The notes beneath the pieces were generated by a model. The model was not told the DNA's origin. It worked only from the letters and a program-made list of their open reading frames with translations, and did not search any database. DNA of 64,000 nt from Pseudomonas sp. HS6 (GTDB lineage: Bacteria; Pseudomonadota; Gammaproteobacteria; Pseudomonadales; Pseudomonadaceae), in the NCBI RefSeq assembly GCF_023375815.1, contig NZ_CP067412.1, positions 3,844,001 through 3,908,000 of the forward strand, read 5' to 3'. Each line of letters starts with the position of its first letter. Within the stretch, counting starts at the first letter, position 1. The position numbers and the translations under genes were made by a program. Shown here piece by piece: positions 18,075 to 26,276 of the stretch.

Positions 18075-18302
18075 TCAGTCGAACAGGTGCTTGGGCACGT
18101 CGTGCTTGAGCATCAACTGGCATTGCTCGCTTTCCGGATCGAAGACGATCAGCGCCTGGCCTTTGGTCAGGGCCTGGCGAACCCGCAACACGCGGGTTTC
18201 CAGCGGGGTGTCGTCACCGTTGTCGGTGCCGTCGCGGGTGACGAAGTCCTCGATCAGGCGGGTGAGGGTGTCGACTTCGAGCGCGTCGTAGGGGATCAGC
18301 AT
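18075..18302 (-). CDS. YheU family protein
   Basis: A 75-residue cytosolic protein beginning MLIPYDALEVDTLTRLIEDF and continuing FVTRDGTDNGDD, which is the YheU (UPF0270) pattern. Length is normal. The ATG at 18302 was preferred over a GTG two codons upstream (18308) because family members begin at MLIP. The function of the family is unknown. It is convergent with csrA (stop codons five bases apart) and lies downstream of the NAGGN operon on the same strand, so it could be an additional gene of that transcript. Confidence 0.88.
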   Translation of the reverse strand: MLIPYDALEVDTLTRLIEDFVTRDGTDNGDDTPLETRVLRVRQALTKGQALIVFDPESEQCQLMLKHDVPKHLFD

Positions 18303-18361
18303 GGGCACCTCGGCTAAATCAATGTCGGGATGCTACGGCGAATGGCCGCCGAGGGCCAGAC

Positions 18362-19552
18362 TCAACTGTCCGAGCGTTGCCCCACCAGGCTGTCCACCGA
18401 AGGCACCCGGGTGTCGCTTTCCATTTGTGTCTCGTGCTCGATCTGGTGACTGAAGCGATCCAGTGACGCGTTGGCCGGTTGCGCATCGCTGGCGAACACC
18501 GGCGGACTCAGGATGTAAGCCCCCAGCAGGCGACTCAGAGCAGCCAGACTGTCGATGTGCGTGCGCTCGTAACCGTGGGTTGCGTCGCAACCGAAGGCGA
18601 GCAGGGCGGTGCGAATGTCGTGGCCGGCGGTGACGGCCGAATGGGCGTCGCTGAAGTAATAGCGGAACAGGTCACGGCGCACAGGCAGCTCATGCTCTCC
18701 GGCCAGACGCAGCAAGTGCCGTGACAGGTGATAGTCGTACGGCCCGCCGGAATCCTGCATCGCCACGCTCACCGCGTGTTCGCTGGAATGCTGGCCGGGT
18801 GCGACGGGCGCGATGTCGATCCCGACAAATTCGCTGACATCCCACGGCAAAGCCGCCGCTGCGCCGCTGCCGGTTTCCTCGGTAATCGTGAACAGCGGAT
18901 GGCAGTCGATCATCAACTCCTGACCGCTGTCGACGATGGCTTTCAGCGCTGCGAGCAGCGCCGCGACCCCGGCCTTGTCGTCCAGGTGTCGGGCGCTGAT
19001 GTGGCCGCTTTCGGTGAACTCCGGCAACGGATCGAACGCCACCACATCGCCCACACTGATGCCTAGCGAATCGCAATCGGCGCGGGTCGCGCAGTAGGCG
19101 TCCAGGCGCAGTTCGACGTGATCCCAGCTGATCGGCATTTCGTCGACGGCGGTGTTGAAGGCGTGCCCGGACGCCATCAGCGGCAACACGCTGCCACGGA
19201 TCACACCGTTGTCGGTAAACAGGCTGACGCGGCTGCCCTCAGCGAAACGGCTCGACCAGCAACCGACTGGCGCCAGGGTCAGGCGCCCGTTTTCCTTCAC
19301 TGCGCGCACGGCGGCGCCGATGGTGTCCAAGTGCGCCGACACCGCGCGGTCCGGGCTGTTTTTCTTGCCCTTGAGGGTGGCGCGGATCGTGCCGCGACGG
19401 GTCATCTCGAAAGGAATGCCGAGCTCTTCCAGCCGCTCGGCGACGTAACGCACGATGGTATCGGTGAACCCGGTGGGGCTGGGAATGGCGAGCATCTCCA
19501 GCAGGACTTTTTGCAGGTAGTTCAGATCCGGTTCGGGAATGTGGGTGGTCAT
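18362..19552 (-). CDS. Osmoprotectant NAGGN system M42-type peptidase
   Basis: A 396-residue metallopeptidase. M42 landmarks are MLAIPSPTGFTDTIVRY near the N-terminus, SAHLDTIGAAV (metal-binding His), LDDKAGVAALLAAL (metal-binding Asp), ITEETGSGAAAAL (catalytic Glu) and the C-terminal ATHGYERTHIDSL (metal-binding His). This is the third gene of the asnO-ngg-peptidase cluster that makes the osmolyte N-acetylglutaminylglutamine amide. The peptidase is presumed to recycle or trim the dipeptide; its exact reaction is not established. It is separated from ngg by 60 bp with a strong hairpin, which may lower its expression. Confidence 0.93.
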   Translation of the reverse strand: MTTHIPEPDLNYLQKVLLEMLAIPSPTGFTDTIVRYVAERLEELGIPFEMTRRGTIRATLKGKKNSPDRAVSAHLDTIGAAVRAVKENGRLTLAPVGCWSSRFAEGSRVSLFTDNGVIRGSVLPLMASGHAFNTAVDEMPISWDHVELRLDAYCATRADCDSLGISVGDVVAFDPLPEFTESGHISARHLDDKAGVAALLAALKAIVDSGQELMIDCHPLFTITEETGSGAAAALPWDVSEFVGIDIAPVAPGQHSSEHAVSVAMQDSGGPYDYHLSRHLLRLAGEHELPVRRDLFRYYFSDAHSAVTAGHDIRTALLAFGCDATHGYERTHIDSLAALSRLLGAYILSPPVFASDAQPANASLDRFSHQIEHETQMESDTRVPSVDSLVGQRSDS

Positions 19553-19570
19553 GGAGACTCCTGTTGCGGG

Positions 19571-19602
19571 GCGTCATCCCGCGTTCGACGCGGGAATGAC
19601 GC
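19571..19602 (-). repeat. Intercistronic inverted repeat between ngg and the M42 peptidase
   Basis: GCGTCATCCCGCG faces CGCGGGAATGACGC across a five-base loop, giving a 13-bp stem with one bulge. It lies between two genes of one operon and lacks a T tract. It probably acts as an mRNA-processing or stability hairpin rather than a terminator. Confidence 0.6.
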
Positions 19603-19612
19603 TGAAGAGAGA

Positions 19613-21358
19613 TCAAACGGCGGGCTGACTGTGCGGAAACAACAGATCGACAAACCGCTCGGCCGTCGGCTGCGGCTCATGGTTGGCCAGGCCCGCCCGT
19701 TCGTTGGCTTCGATGAACACGTACTCCGGCTGGTCGGCGGCGGGCACCATCAAGTCGAGCCCGACCATCGGAATGTCCAGCGCTCGCGCCGCACGCACGG
19801 CGGCATCGACCAGGGTCGGATGCAGAATCGCCGTGACGTCTTCCAGGGTGCCGCCGGTGTGCAGGTTCGCCGTACGCCGCACGAACAGATGTTCGCCGGC
19901 CGGCAGAATGCTGCTGTAGTCGTAACCCGCCGCGTGCAGGGTGCGTTGGGTTTCGTGATCCAGCGGGATTTTGCTTTCGCCGCCGGTGGCCGCTTGCCGG
20001 CGCCTGCTCTGGGCTTCGATCAGCGCGCCGATGGAGTGATGGCCGTCGCCGACCACCTCGGCCGGACGCCGGATCGCCGCCGCCACCACGTCGAAACCGA
20101 TCACCAGAATCCGCAGATCGAGGCCTTCATGGAAGCTTTCGAGCAGCACCCGGCTGTCAAACTGCTTCGCGGTTTCGATGGCCTTCTGCACCTCTTCGAT
20201 GCTTTGCAGATCCACCGCTACGCCCTGACCCTGTTCACCGTCGAGCGGCTTGACCACCACCCGCTGGTGCTCGTCGAGAAACGCCAGATTGTCGTCCGCA
20301 TTCGCCGCCAGCTGCTGCGCCGGCAAGTTCAGACCGGCCGCCTTCAGCACCTTGTGCGTCAGGCTCTTGTCCTGGCACAGACTCATGCTGATGGCGCTGG
20401 TCAGGTCACTGAGGGATTCGCGGCAACGCACCCGGCGCCCGCCATGGCTGAGGGTGAACAGCCCGGCATCGGCATCGTCCACCTGCACATCGATACCGCG
20501 TCGATGGGCTTCCTCGACGATGATCCGCGCATAAGGATTGAACGCGGCCTCTGGCCCCGGTCCGAGAAACAGCGGCTGGTTGATACCGTTCTTGCGCTTG
20601 ATGGCGAAGGTCGAGAGATTGCGAAAGCCGAGTTTGGCGTAGAGGTTTTTTGCATGTCGGTTATCGTGCAGCACCGACAGATCGAGATAGCTCAAGCCGC
20701 GGCTCATGAAGTGTTCGATCAGATGCCGCACCAGCACTTCGCCGACCCCGGGACGCGAACACTGAGGATCGACCGCCAGGCACCACAGGCTGCTGCCGTT
20801 TTCCGGGTCGTTGTAAGCCTTCTGGTGATTGAGGCCCATGACGCTGCCGATCACCGCGCCGCTGTCCTCGTCTTCGGCCAGCCAGTACACCGGCCCGCCC
20901 TGATGATGCGGAGTGAGCAGGGTGGCATCGATGGGCAGCATGCCGCGTGCCTGATACAACTGATTGATCGCCTGCCAGTCCTCGTCACTTTGCGCACGAC
21001 GGATGCGGAAGCCGCGAAACACTCGTGTGGCCTGACGGTAATCGCTGAACCACAGGCGCAAGGTGTCGGATGGGTCGAGAAACAGCTGAGTCGGTTCCAG
21101 TCCGAGAATCTGCTGCGGCGCGGCCACGTACAGGGCGATATCGCGCTCGCCCGGCTGTTCGTTGAGCAACTCCTGGGCAAGGCTCGCCGGGTCGGGAAAG
21201 GTGTGGCCGATCAGCAACCGGCCCCAGCCGCAGTGCACGACAATCGGTTCGGCGCTCGGTTGGTTGCCATCTTCGGCCAGCCGCGCCTGCAAGCGTTCGT
21301 AGGACGGTGTCTGACCGCGCAGCAGCCGTTGGCTGTAAGCCGTGGCGTGAGGTTTCAT
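19613..21358 (-). CDS. ngg: N-acetylglutaminylglutamine synthetase
   Basis: A 581-residue two-domain enzyme. The N-terminal third carries a GNAT acetyltransferase domain (about residues 110-270; CLAVDPQCSRPGVGEVLVRH is the acetyl-CoA motif). The C-terminal half is an ATP-grasp ligase (about 300-575; VVKPLDGEQGQGVAVDL and YVFIEANERAGLANH). Together they would acetylate glutamine and join it to a second glutamine. It begins three bases after the asnO stop codon, so the genes are translationally coupled. The product is then amidated by AsnO to give the osmoprotectant. Confidence 0.95.
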   Translation of the reverse strand: MKPHATAYSQRLLRGQTPSYERLQARLAEDGNQPSAEPIVVHCGWGRLLIGHTFPDPASLAQELLNEQPGERDIALYVAAPQQILGLEPTQLFLDPSDTLRLWFSDYRQATRVFRGFRIRRAQSDEDWQAINQLYQARGMLPIDATLLTPHHQGGPVYWLAEDEDSGAVIGSVMGLNHQKAYNDPENGSSLWCLAVDPQCSRPGVGEVLVRHLIEHFMSRGLSYLDLSVLHDNRHAKNLYAKLGFRNLSTFAIKRKNGINQPLFLGPGPEAAFNPYARIIVEEAHRRGIDVQVDDADAGLFTLSHGGRRVRCRESLSDLTSAISMSLCQDKSLTHKVLKAAGLNLPAQQLAANADDNLAFLDEHQRVVVKPLDGEQGQGVAVDLQSIEEVQKAIETAKQFDSRVLLESFHEGLDLRILVIGFDVVAAAIRRPAEVVGDGHHSIGALIEAQSRRRQAATGGESKIPLDHETQRTLHAAGYDYSSILPAGEHLFVRRTANLHTGGTLEDVTAILHPTLVDAAVRAARALDIPMVGLDLMVPAADQPEYVFIEANERAGLANHEPQPTAERFVDLLFPHSQPAV

Positions 21359-21361
21359 CGA

Positions 21362-23134
21362 TCAGATTCCTTGTTCGCTGAGCCACAGGTTCAGCGCCGC
21401 CAGTTGCCACAGCTTGGAGCCGCGCAACGGGGTCAACTGGCCTTGTGGATCGGTCAGCAATTTGTCGAGCATGGCAGGGTTGAACAGGCCGCGATCCTGG
21501 CTCGGATCCAGCAGCAGTTCGCGTACCCAGTTCAGGGTGTCGCCTTGCAGATGCTTGAGGCCGGGTACCGGGAAGTAGCCTTTCTTGCGGTCGATCACTT
21601 CGCTTGGGATAACCAGCCGCGCGGCTTCTTTCAAGACCTGTTTGCCGCCGTCGGGCAGTTTGAATTTGCCCGGAACGCGGGCCGACAATTCCACCAGGCG
21701 ATAGTCGAGAAACGGCGTGCGCGCCTCCAGGCCCCAGGCCATGGTCATGTTGTCGACGCGTTTGACCGGGTCGTCCACCAGCATCACTGTGCTGTCCAGA
21801 CGCAAGGCCTTGTCGACCGCCGCATCGGCGCCGGGCTGTGCGAAATGTTCCTTCACGAAGTCGCCGGCAGCGTCATTCGCGGTCAGCCATTTCGGTTGCA
21901 CTGTGGCGGCGTAATCGTCGTAGCTGCGGTCGAAAAACGCCTCGCGATAGGCCGCATACGGATCGGCTGCGCCATCGACTTGCGGATACCAGTGATAGCC
22001 GGCGAACAACTCGTCGGCGCCCTGGCCGCTCTGCACCACCTTGCAATGCTTGGCCACTTCGCGGGACAGCAGATAGAAGGCGATGCAGTCGTGGCTGACC
22101 ATCGGCTCGCTCATGGCGCGGAACGCCGCGGGCAGTTGCTCGATGATCTCTTTTTCGTCGATGCGCAGTTGATGGTGCTGAGTGCCGTAATGCTTGGCGA
22201 TCAGATCCGAATACTGGAATTCGTCACCGCGCTCGCCGCCGGCATCCTGAAAACCGATGGAAAAGGTCGACAGGTTCTCCACGCCGACTTCGCGCAACAG
22301 ACCGACGAGCATGCTTGAATCGACCCCGCCGGACAGCAGCACGCCAACATCCACCGCCGCCCGTTGACGGATTGCCACGGCTTCGCGGGTGCTGTCGAGT
22401 ACACGGTCGCGCCAGTCTTCGAGCGTCAGATTTTTCTCGTCGTCGTGTGGGCCGTAAGGCAGCGTCCACCAGGTTTTCTGCTCGGAGGTGCCGTCCGCCT
22501 CAATCCGAATCCAGCTTGCCGGCGGCAGCTTTTCAATGCCGGCCAGCAAGGTGCGTGGCGCCGGCACCACGGCATGGAAGTTCAGGTAATGGTTGAGCGC
22601 CACCGGATCGAGAATCGGGTTGATGTCGCCACCCTTGAGCAGGGCGGGCAGGGCCGAGGCAAAGCGCAGGCGCTGGCCGGTGCGCGACAGGTACAACGGT
22701 TTCACACCGAGACGGTCGCGGGCGATGAACAGGCGCTGGGCATCGCGTTCCCAGATGGCGAAGGCAAACATGCCGTTGAGTTTCGGCAGCAGCGCTTCGC
22801 CCCAGGCGTGATAGCCCTTGAGCAACACTTCGGTATCGCCGCCGGAATAGAACGCATAACCGAGCGCTTCGAGTTCGGCGCGCAGTTCCGGAAAGTTGTA
22901 GATCGCGCCATTGAAGGCCAGGGACAGGCCCAGTTGGCTGTCGATCATCGGCTGTGCCGAGCCGTCCGACAGGTCCATGATTTTCAGGCGTCGATGGCCC
23001 AGGGCAATCGGCCCTTGGGCATGAAAACCCCACGCATCGGGGCCGCGAGGCGCCAGGTGATGGGTGATTCGCTCGATGGCTGCAAGGTCTGCAGGTTGTT
23101 GATCAAAACGTAACTCGCCAGCTAATCCGCACAT
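21362..23134 (-). CDS. asnO: N-acetylglutaminylglutamine amidotransferase (asparagine-synthase-like)
   Basis: A 590-residue class II glutamine amidotransferase. The N-terminal nucleophile Cys2 (MCGLAGELRF) starts the glutaminase domain (about 1-210). The synthetase domain (about 235-590) has the ATP-pyrophosphatase loop LLSGGVDSSM. It amidates N-acetylglutaminylglutamine, the last step to NAGGN, an osmolyte described in Sinorhizobium and Pseudomonas. The first six codons and the ATG lie inside the 19-bp attachment repeat of the adjacent island, so its leader and ribosome site (AAAGGA, about 10 bases upstream) now come from island DNA. The coding sequence itself is intact. Confidence 0.95.
   Translation of the reverse strand: MCGLAGELRFDQQPADLAAIERITHHLAPRGPDAWGFHAQGPIALGHRRLKIMDLSDGSAQPMIDSQLGLSLAFNGAIYNFPELRAELEALGYAFYSGGDTEVLLKGYHAWGEALLPKLNGMFAFAIWERDAQRLFIARDRLGVKPLYLSRTGQRLRFASALPALLKGGDINPILDPVALNHYLNFHAVVPAPRTLLAGIEKLPPASWIRIEADGTSEQKTWWTLPYGPHDDEKNLTLEDWRDRVLDSTREAVAIRQRAAVDVGVLLSGGVDSSMLVGLLREVGVENLSTFSIGFQDAGGERGDEFQYSDLIAKHYGTQHHQLRIDEKEIIEQLPAAFRAMSEPMVSHDCIAFYLLSREVAKHCKVVQSGQGADELFAGYHWYPQVDGAADPYAAYREAFFDRSYDDYAATVQPKWLTANDAAGDFVKEHFAQPGADAAVDKALRLDSTVMLVDDPVKRVDNMTMAWGLEARTPFLDYRLVELSARVPGKFKLPDGGKQVLKEAARLVIPSEVIDRKKGYFPVPGLKHLQGDTLNWVRELLLDPSQDRGLFNPAMLDKLLTDPQGQLTPLRGSKLWQLAALNLWLSEQGI
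23116..23134 (-). repeat. attL/attR core, copy 1 (19 bp)
   Basis: CGCCAGCTAATCCGCACAT is found here and again, without mismatch, at 29733-29751 in the same orientation. This copy encodes the asnO start and residues Met-Cys-Gly-Leu-Ala-Gly. An integrase gene sits 37 bases away, as expected for one end of an integrated element. Confidence 0.88.
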
Positions 23135-23170
23135 GTACCGTAAATCCTTTGTATTTCGGCGTTCATGTAG

Positions 23171-24355
23171 CTACTGGTGATTCTCCCGTACCGGTTTTGT
23201 ACCACTTTCCATTCGATCCAGCTTCTCAAGCTCCGCCCAATCACTCGGCGAGCTGATCCACTTGGCATAGGTGGAGAGCAGTACTTGAACGCTGTGTCCG
23301 AGTTGCGCAGCGATGAACGCTGGATTCATCCCCGACATCAAACACATCGTTGCGTACGTGTGGCGCGTGTCATACATCCTGCGATGCCGAATACCTAACT
23401 TTCGCAGCGCGCTCAGCCAGTAGCGTTTTGGGCCAGTCTCGGATCGGATATATAACTCTGATTTATCTCCCGATCCTTCCGGCGCGAACACATAATCCGA
23501 ACGCGCCGCTGTGAGTGGCCTGGCTTTTTCGAGCGCCTTGATTGCGCGATCGTTCAATAAAACTTCGCGGGATCGCTTTGTCTTAGTTCGCTCTTGGATC
23601 TTTCCATTGATGCGAATGCGGCAAATTTTGGCAGTCTTCTTGCGCATGTCGATCTCTTCCCAGCGCAGCGCCATTGCCTCTTTCGGGCGCATCCCGGTGT
23701 AGAACGAGAACTCGAAGAAGATCGCGTAAATCTGTTGTAGGCCGCTCGTCAGTTCGTACAGCTTGGCGATGATCAGATCCGCCTCGTCACGCGCGAGCGG
23801 ATCGATTTCGCGCTTCGTGACGCGAGTGGGCGGGATCGAACTGGCCGGGTTGCGGTGGATCAGCTCATCACACACGGCCTGGGTGAAGATGGTGGTCATC
23901 AGCCTGATTGCATCCTTTCGCCGGACGGGAGACGTCCACTGGATGTCGTTGACGACCTTGCGCAGGATCACAGGTGTGATCTTGTCCAGCGGCTTGGCCG
24001 CGAGGTAGGGCACCCAGTAGTTTTGCAGAGTGGATCGGTAATTTTTGCGCGTGCTTTCGACGATCTGGAGGCTGTCAAGCCAGTCTTGGGCGTAGTCGAA
24101 GAAGATCGGCATGGCCTGAACTTCGGCGCTGCGCGTGCCTGGGAACAGCTCGGCGTACTTCTGCGGGGTGAGCGCGCCGAGCTTGTCCAGTTGCTTTACC
24201 TGAGAACGAAGGCTTGCCGCTGCGGCGATTCCTTTCGCGGTCTGAGGGAAGGGGAGCGTTTCACAACACCGCTTCTTGTTCCAGGAGAAACGAATTCGGA
24301 TTGATGGTCCGACAAACTCAACCCCTGTTGGCAAGTCCACAGACTTTCGATCCAT
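23171..24355 (-). CDS. int: Tyrosine-type site-specific integrase
   Basis: A 394-residue recombinase. An N-terminal arm-binding domain (about residues 1-70), a core-binding SAM-like domain (about 85-170) and a catalytic domain (about 190-380) can be followed. Catalytic landmarks are TGMRPKEAMALRW (first Arg), MYDTRHTYATM (second Arg), AAQLGHSV (His) and STYAKW (nucleophile Tyr). It lies at one end of the island next to the att core. It reads in the same direction as asnO, which starts 37 bases after the integrase stop, so read-through could feed the osmoprotectant operon. Confidence 0.95.
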   Translation of the reverse strand: MDRKSVDLPTGVEFVGPSIRIRFSWNKKRCCETLPFPQTAKGIAAAASLRSQVKQLDKLGALTPQKYAELFPGTRSAEVQAMPIFFDYAQDWLDSLQIVESTRKNYRSTLQNYWVPYLAAKPLDKITPVILRKVVNDIQWTSPVRRKDAIRLMTTIFTQAVCDELIHRNPASSIPPTRVTKREIDPLARDEADLIIAKLYELTSGLQQIYAIFFEFSFYTGMRPKEAMALRWEEIDMRKKTAKICRIRINGKIQERTKTKRSREVLLNDRAIKALEKARPLTAARSDYVFAPEGSGDKSELYIRSETGPKRYWLSALRKLGIRHRRMYDTRHTYATMCLMSGMNPAFIAAQLGHSVQVLLSTYAKWISSPSDWAELEKLDRMESGTKPVRENHQ

Positions 24356-24540
24356 TCGTCATATCTCCTCACGCTGTACATGATCCTGCCGTCGATCTTC
24401 GACCAAACGCCTTCCGGGATAATTTTCCGCTCTCTCTTGCGTGCCAGCGCCTTCGCCGTGGTGCCCACCAGCTCCGCCATCCGCTTTTCGGTCACTTTGT
24501 CGTGGCCGTCCTCTTCGGGCAATTTTTCAGCAGCCCCCAT
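24196..24540 (-). CDS. Xis-like excisionase / DNA-binding protein
   Basis: A 114-residue frame whose first 65 or so residues match small phage excisionases: VTEKRMAELVGTTAKALARK is a helix-turn-helix and IPEGVWSKIDGRIMYSVRRY is the wing. Its tail overlaps the integrase start by 160 bases in another frame, which is long. Its ATG overlaps the TGA of the upstream phosphoesterase (one shared base pattern ATGA), so the genes are coupled. It likely bends att DNA for excision. The extended C-terminal tail may be real or simply an open frame after the functional domain. Confidence 0.75.
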   Translation of the reverse strand: MGAAEKLPEEDGHDKVTEKRMAELVGTTAKALARKRERKIIPEGVWSKIDGRIMYSVRRYDEWIESLWTCQQGLSLSDHQSEFVSPGTRSGVVKRSPSLRPRKESPQRQAFVLR

Positions 24541-25328
24541 CAGTCACCTCCTACATGTCGCGACACGTTTTCTTTATTCGCGATTTGTGTCGAGTCTTCG
24601 TTCTGGTCCCAGTCCCATTTCAACTTTGGATCTGTAGGCGGAATGGTTTCGAGCGTGTGCAGGTTCAGCAGCGTGAAGTGGCCATCCATCCAGCCACCGG
24701 TGTCGATGTGATAAACGTTGCCGAGGATCGCCGTGCGCCGAACTGGCGTGTGTCCAACAACGACCGCTCGCACGTTCTTCACCCCGTCACGGTTTTCGCT
24801 GGTAATTCGCTGGCGCGACCATTGGCACATCTCCTCAACCTGCTGACGACCATGAAGTCTGCGCTCGAGTTGATTGCTCAGCGTGATCCAGTCAGGAAAT
24901 GGGACGTCAGCATGCATAATGCCCACCAGCCCATCCGGCGTTTCTACCTCGATCACCAGCGGCAGGTCGGCCAGCAGTTCCGCATAGCAGTCCCGCTCAA
25001 CGCTGGATCGCGCATACAGCCACGCGCCACCATTGATCAGGTGCATGTCCTTCATTCGGCCCTCTGGATCTGCCCGGTACGCGTCCACCACCATGTGTTC
25101 ATGGTTCCCGCGCACGGCGTGAAACCAGGGTTTTGCCAGCCAGGTGTCGACCTCGGCAGACTCCGGCCCTCGATCCGCCAGATCCCCAACGCTGAACAGT
25201 CGGTCAACGGCAGGGTTGAAGCCCGCCGCGTCCAGCGCCTTTTGCAGTCGAGTGAAGTGCCCGTGCACGTCGCCGACGGCGAAGTCACGGCCGGCGGTAT
25301 TGATTCCAAAACTCTGTAATCCGCTCAT
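24540..25328 (-). CDS. Phage-type metallophosphoesterase (PPP family)
   Basis: A 262-residue calcineurin-like phosphatase. Metal-site motifs are GDVHGHF, GDLADRGPE, RGNHEHMV, IMHADVP and VVGHTPV, in the order found in lambda-type Ser/Thr protein phosphatases. It is unusual as part of the integrase-xis transcription unit. It overlaps the preceding small gene and the following xis by ATGA junctions, so four genes form one compact operon. The substrate (phosphoprotein or nucleotide) is unknown. It may alter host signalling, which is inference. Confidence 0.9.
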   Translation of the reverse strand: MSGLQSFGINTAGRDFAVGDVHGHFTRLQKALDAAGFNPAVDRLFSVGDLADRGPESAEVDTWLAKPWFHAVRGNHEHMVVDAYRADPEGRMKDMHLINGGAWLYARSSVERDCYAELLADLPLVIEVETPDGLVGIMHADVPFPDWITLSNQLERRLHGRQQVEEMCQWSRQRITSENRDGVKNVRAVVVGHTPVRRTAILGNVYHIDTGGWMDGHFTLLNLHTLETIPPTDPKLKWDWDQNEDSTQIANKENVSRHVGGD

Positions 25329-25573
25329 TGGCGACCTCCTGCAATTGCTGCCAACTCGGCAACCAGAGCGTCAGTGCGTCCGTAGAACTTGCCGGCGTCC
25401 TCATTCACGAAGCGCTCGATCACGCTGGCGACCGCCTTGGTGTTGGCCAGGCCACGCATATCTGCTTCGGTCAGCGATGCATCGCTCGACGGTTCGTGAA
25501 CGAATGCATCAGCCTTGATCGGGATGGCGCGTACAGGTGTGACGAACTCGAGCAACGGCGTTATTTCACTCAA
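25325..25573 (-). CDS. Small hypothetical protein of the integrase operon
   Basis: An 82-residue protein without recognised domains, mostly helical with several acidic residues (EPSSDASLTEADMRG). Its stop overlaps the start of the phosphoesterase gene (four bases), which supports real translation. It is the first gene of the leftward operon. The region just upstream is the boundary with the rightward tail remnant, so its promoter must be short and may lie within that remnant. Confidence 0.6.
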   Translation of the reverse strand: MSEITPLLEFVTPVRAIPIKADAFVHEPSSDASLTEADMRGLANTKAVASVIERFVNEDAGKFYGRTDALVAELAAIAGGRQ

Positions 25574-25676
25574 TGGGGCCCCGACAACTACAAGCGTCTC
25601 ATGGTCGCGCGTGGCCTTTTACAACGACGCTACCGCCCGCGCCTCGCGCATGATGGCCGTTGGCCGATGGTTCTGA
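25572..25676 (+). pseudogene. 3' remnant of a phage tail-fibre-like gene
   Basis: A reading frame of 34 codons ends ...VAFYNDATARASRMMAVGRWF followed by TGA. In my recollection this resembles the C-terminus of Pseudomonas phage and pyocin tail proteins, and it sits directly before the two small tail-associated genes, the usual order. No start or upstream part exists because the frame meets the integrase module at about 25572. It looks like the scar of a deletion that removed the structural genes. Confidence 0.45.
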
Positions 25677-25689
25677 CTGGAGGACATCA

Positions 25690-25980
25690 ATGATTATTAA
25701 GCTTTCGCCCATCCGCATGGAGGGCGCCATGACGTTATCCAAGGCCGGTGACGCCCTCACTATCGACGGGGAAACGTTCGACTTCACCGCGCTGCCCGAA
25801 GGGGCGGTACTGCCCGCCGAAACCGTCGGTTCTCCGCGTGTTGTAAAGCCGGTTGAGCGTGTCGGTGGGCAGTTGATTATCACGCTGGCACTGCCGATCG
25901 CAGTCGATGCCGGTGAAGCCGCGTGCTTTCCGGCTGATATTGCCAACCCGCCGGACGGCGAAGTGAGTCTGCCGCGATGA
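25690..25980 (+). CDS. Phage tail-associated small protein
   Basis: A 96-residue protein beginning MIIKLSPIRMEGAMTLSKAG, a pattern I recognise from small genes placed directly after tail-fibre genes in Pseudomonas prophages and pyocin clusters. Its role is not established. A strong ribosome site (GGAGGACATCA) precedes the ATG. It overlaps the next gene by ATGA. A longer in-frame start at 25660 lacks a ribosome site. Confidence 0.75.
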   Translation: MIIKLSPIRMEGAMTLSKAGDALTIDGETFDFTALPEGAVLPAETVGSPRVVKPVERVGGQLIITLALPIAVDAGEAACFPADIANPPDGEVSLPR

Positions 25981-26219
25981 ATATCGATTTCAGCAAGATG
26001 GTCACCGCCGAGCAGCGAAAGGCTGAGCAGTTCGAGGCTGATCTCGAAACGGCCCGCGCGCAGTGCCGCGCCGCCTATCAGGCCGAGTCAGATCCACTGC
26101 GACTGGAAATCGCCTATGACGCCCTGAGCCAAGGCCTTGAGCCCGACTTCTCGCCATGGGTCCAATCGGTGGCCGCCATTAAAGCGCGGTACCCGCTGCC
26201 CGAGGTCATTCCGGCCTGA
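25977..26219 (+). CDS. Phage tail-associated small protein (assembly-chaperone-like)
   Basis: An 80-residue helical protein (MNIDFSKMVTAEQRKAEQF then YDALSQGLEPDFSPWVQSV). It is coupled to the previous gene by a four-base overlap. Its size and place after the tail fibre suggest a tail assembly chaperone or a XkdW-like protein. No catalytic motif is visible. A terminator follows, which separates the tail end from the lysis cassette. Confidence 0.65.
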   Translation: MNIDFSKMVTAEQRKAEQFEADLETARAQCRAAYQAESDPLRLEIAYDALSQGLEPDFSPWVQSVAAIKARYPLPEVIPA

Positions 26220-26236
26220 CGCACAAAAGAACACCC

Positions 26237-26262
26237 AGCCGCCCGTGAGGCGGTTTTTTTTC
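26237..26262 (+). terminator. Terminator between tail and lysis modules
   Basis: A CCGCC / GGCGG stem with a five-base loop is followed by eight T residues. Confidence 0.8.
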
Positions 26263-26276
26263 GCCTGGAGAAAGTG

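Noticed and set aside
19118..22318. 1066-codon plus-strand frame opposite the NAGGN genes
   Set aside because: It spans three oppositely oriented real genes and has low-complexity composition; not a protein.
23100..23170. tRNA gene as integration target
   Set aside because: No cloverleaf can be drawn around either att copy. The repeat lies in the asnO coding start.
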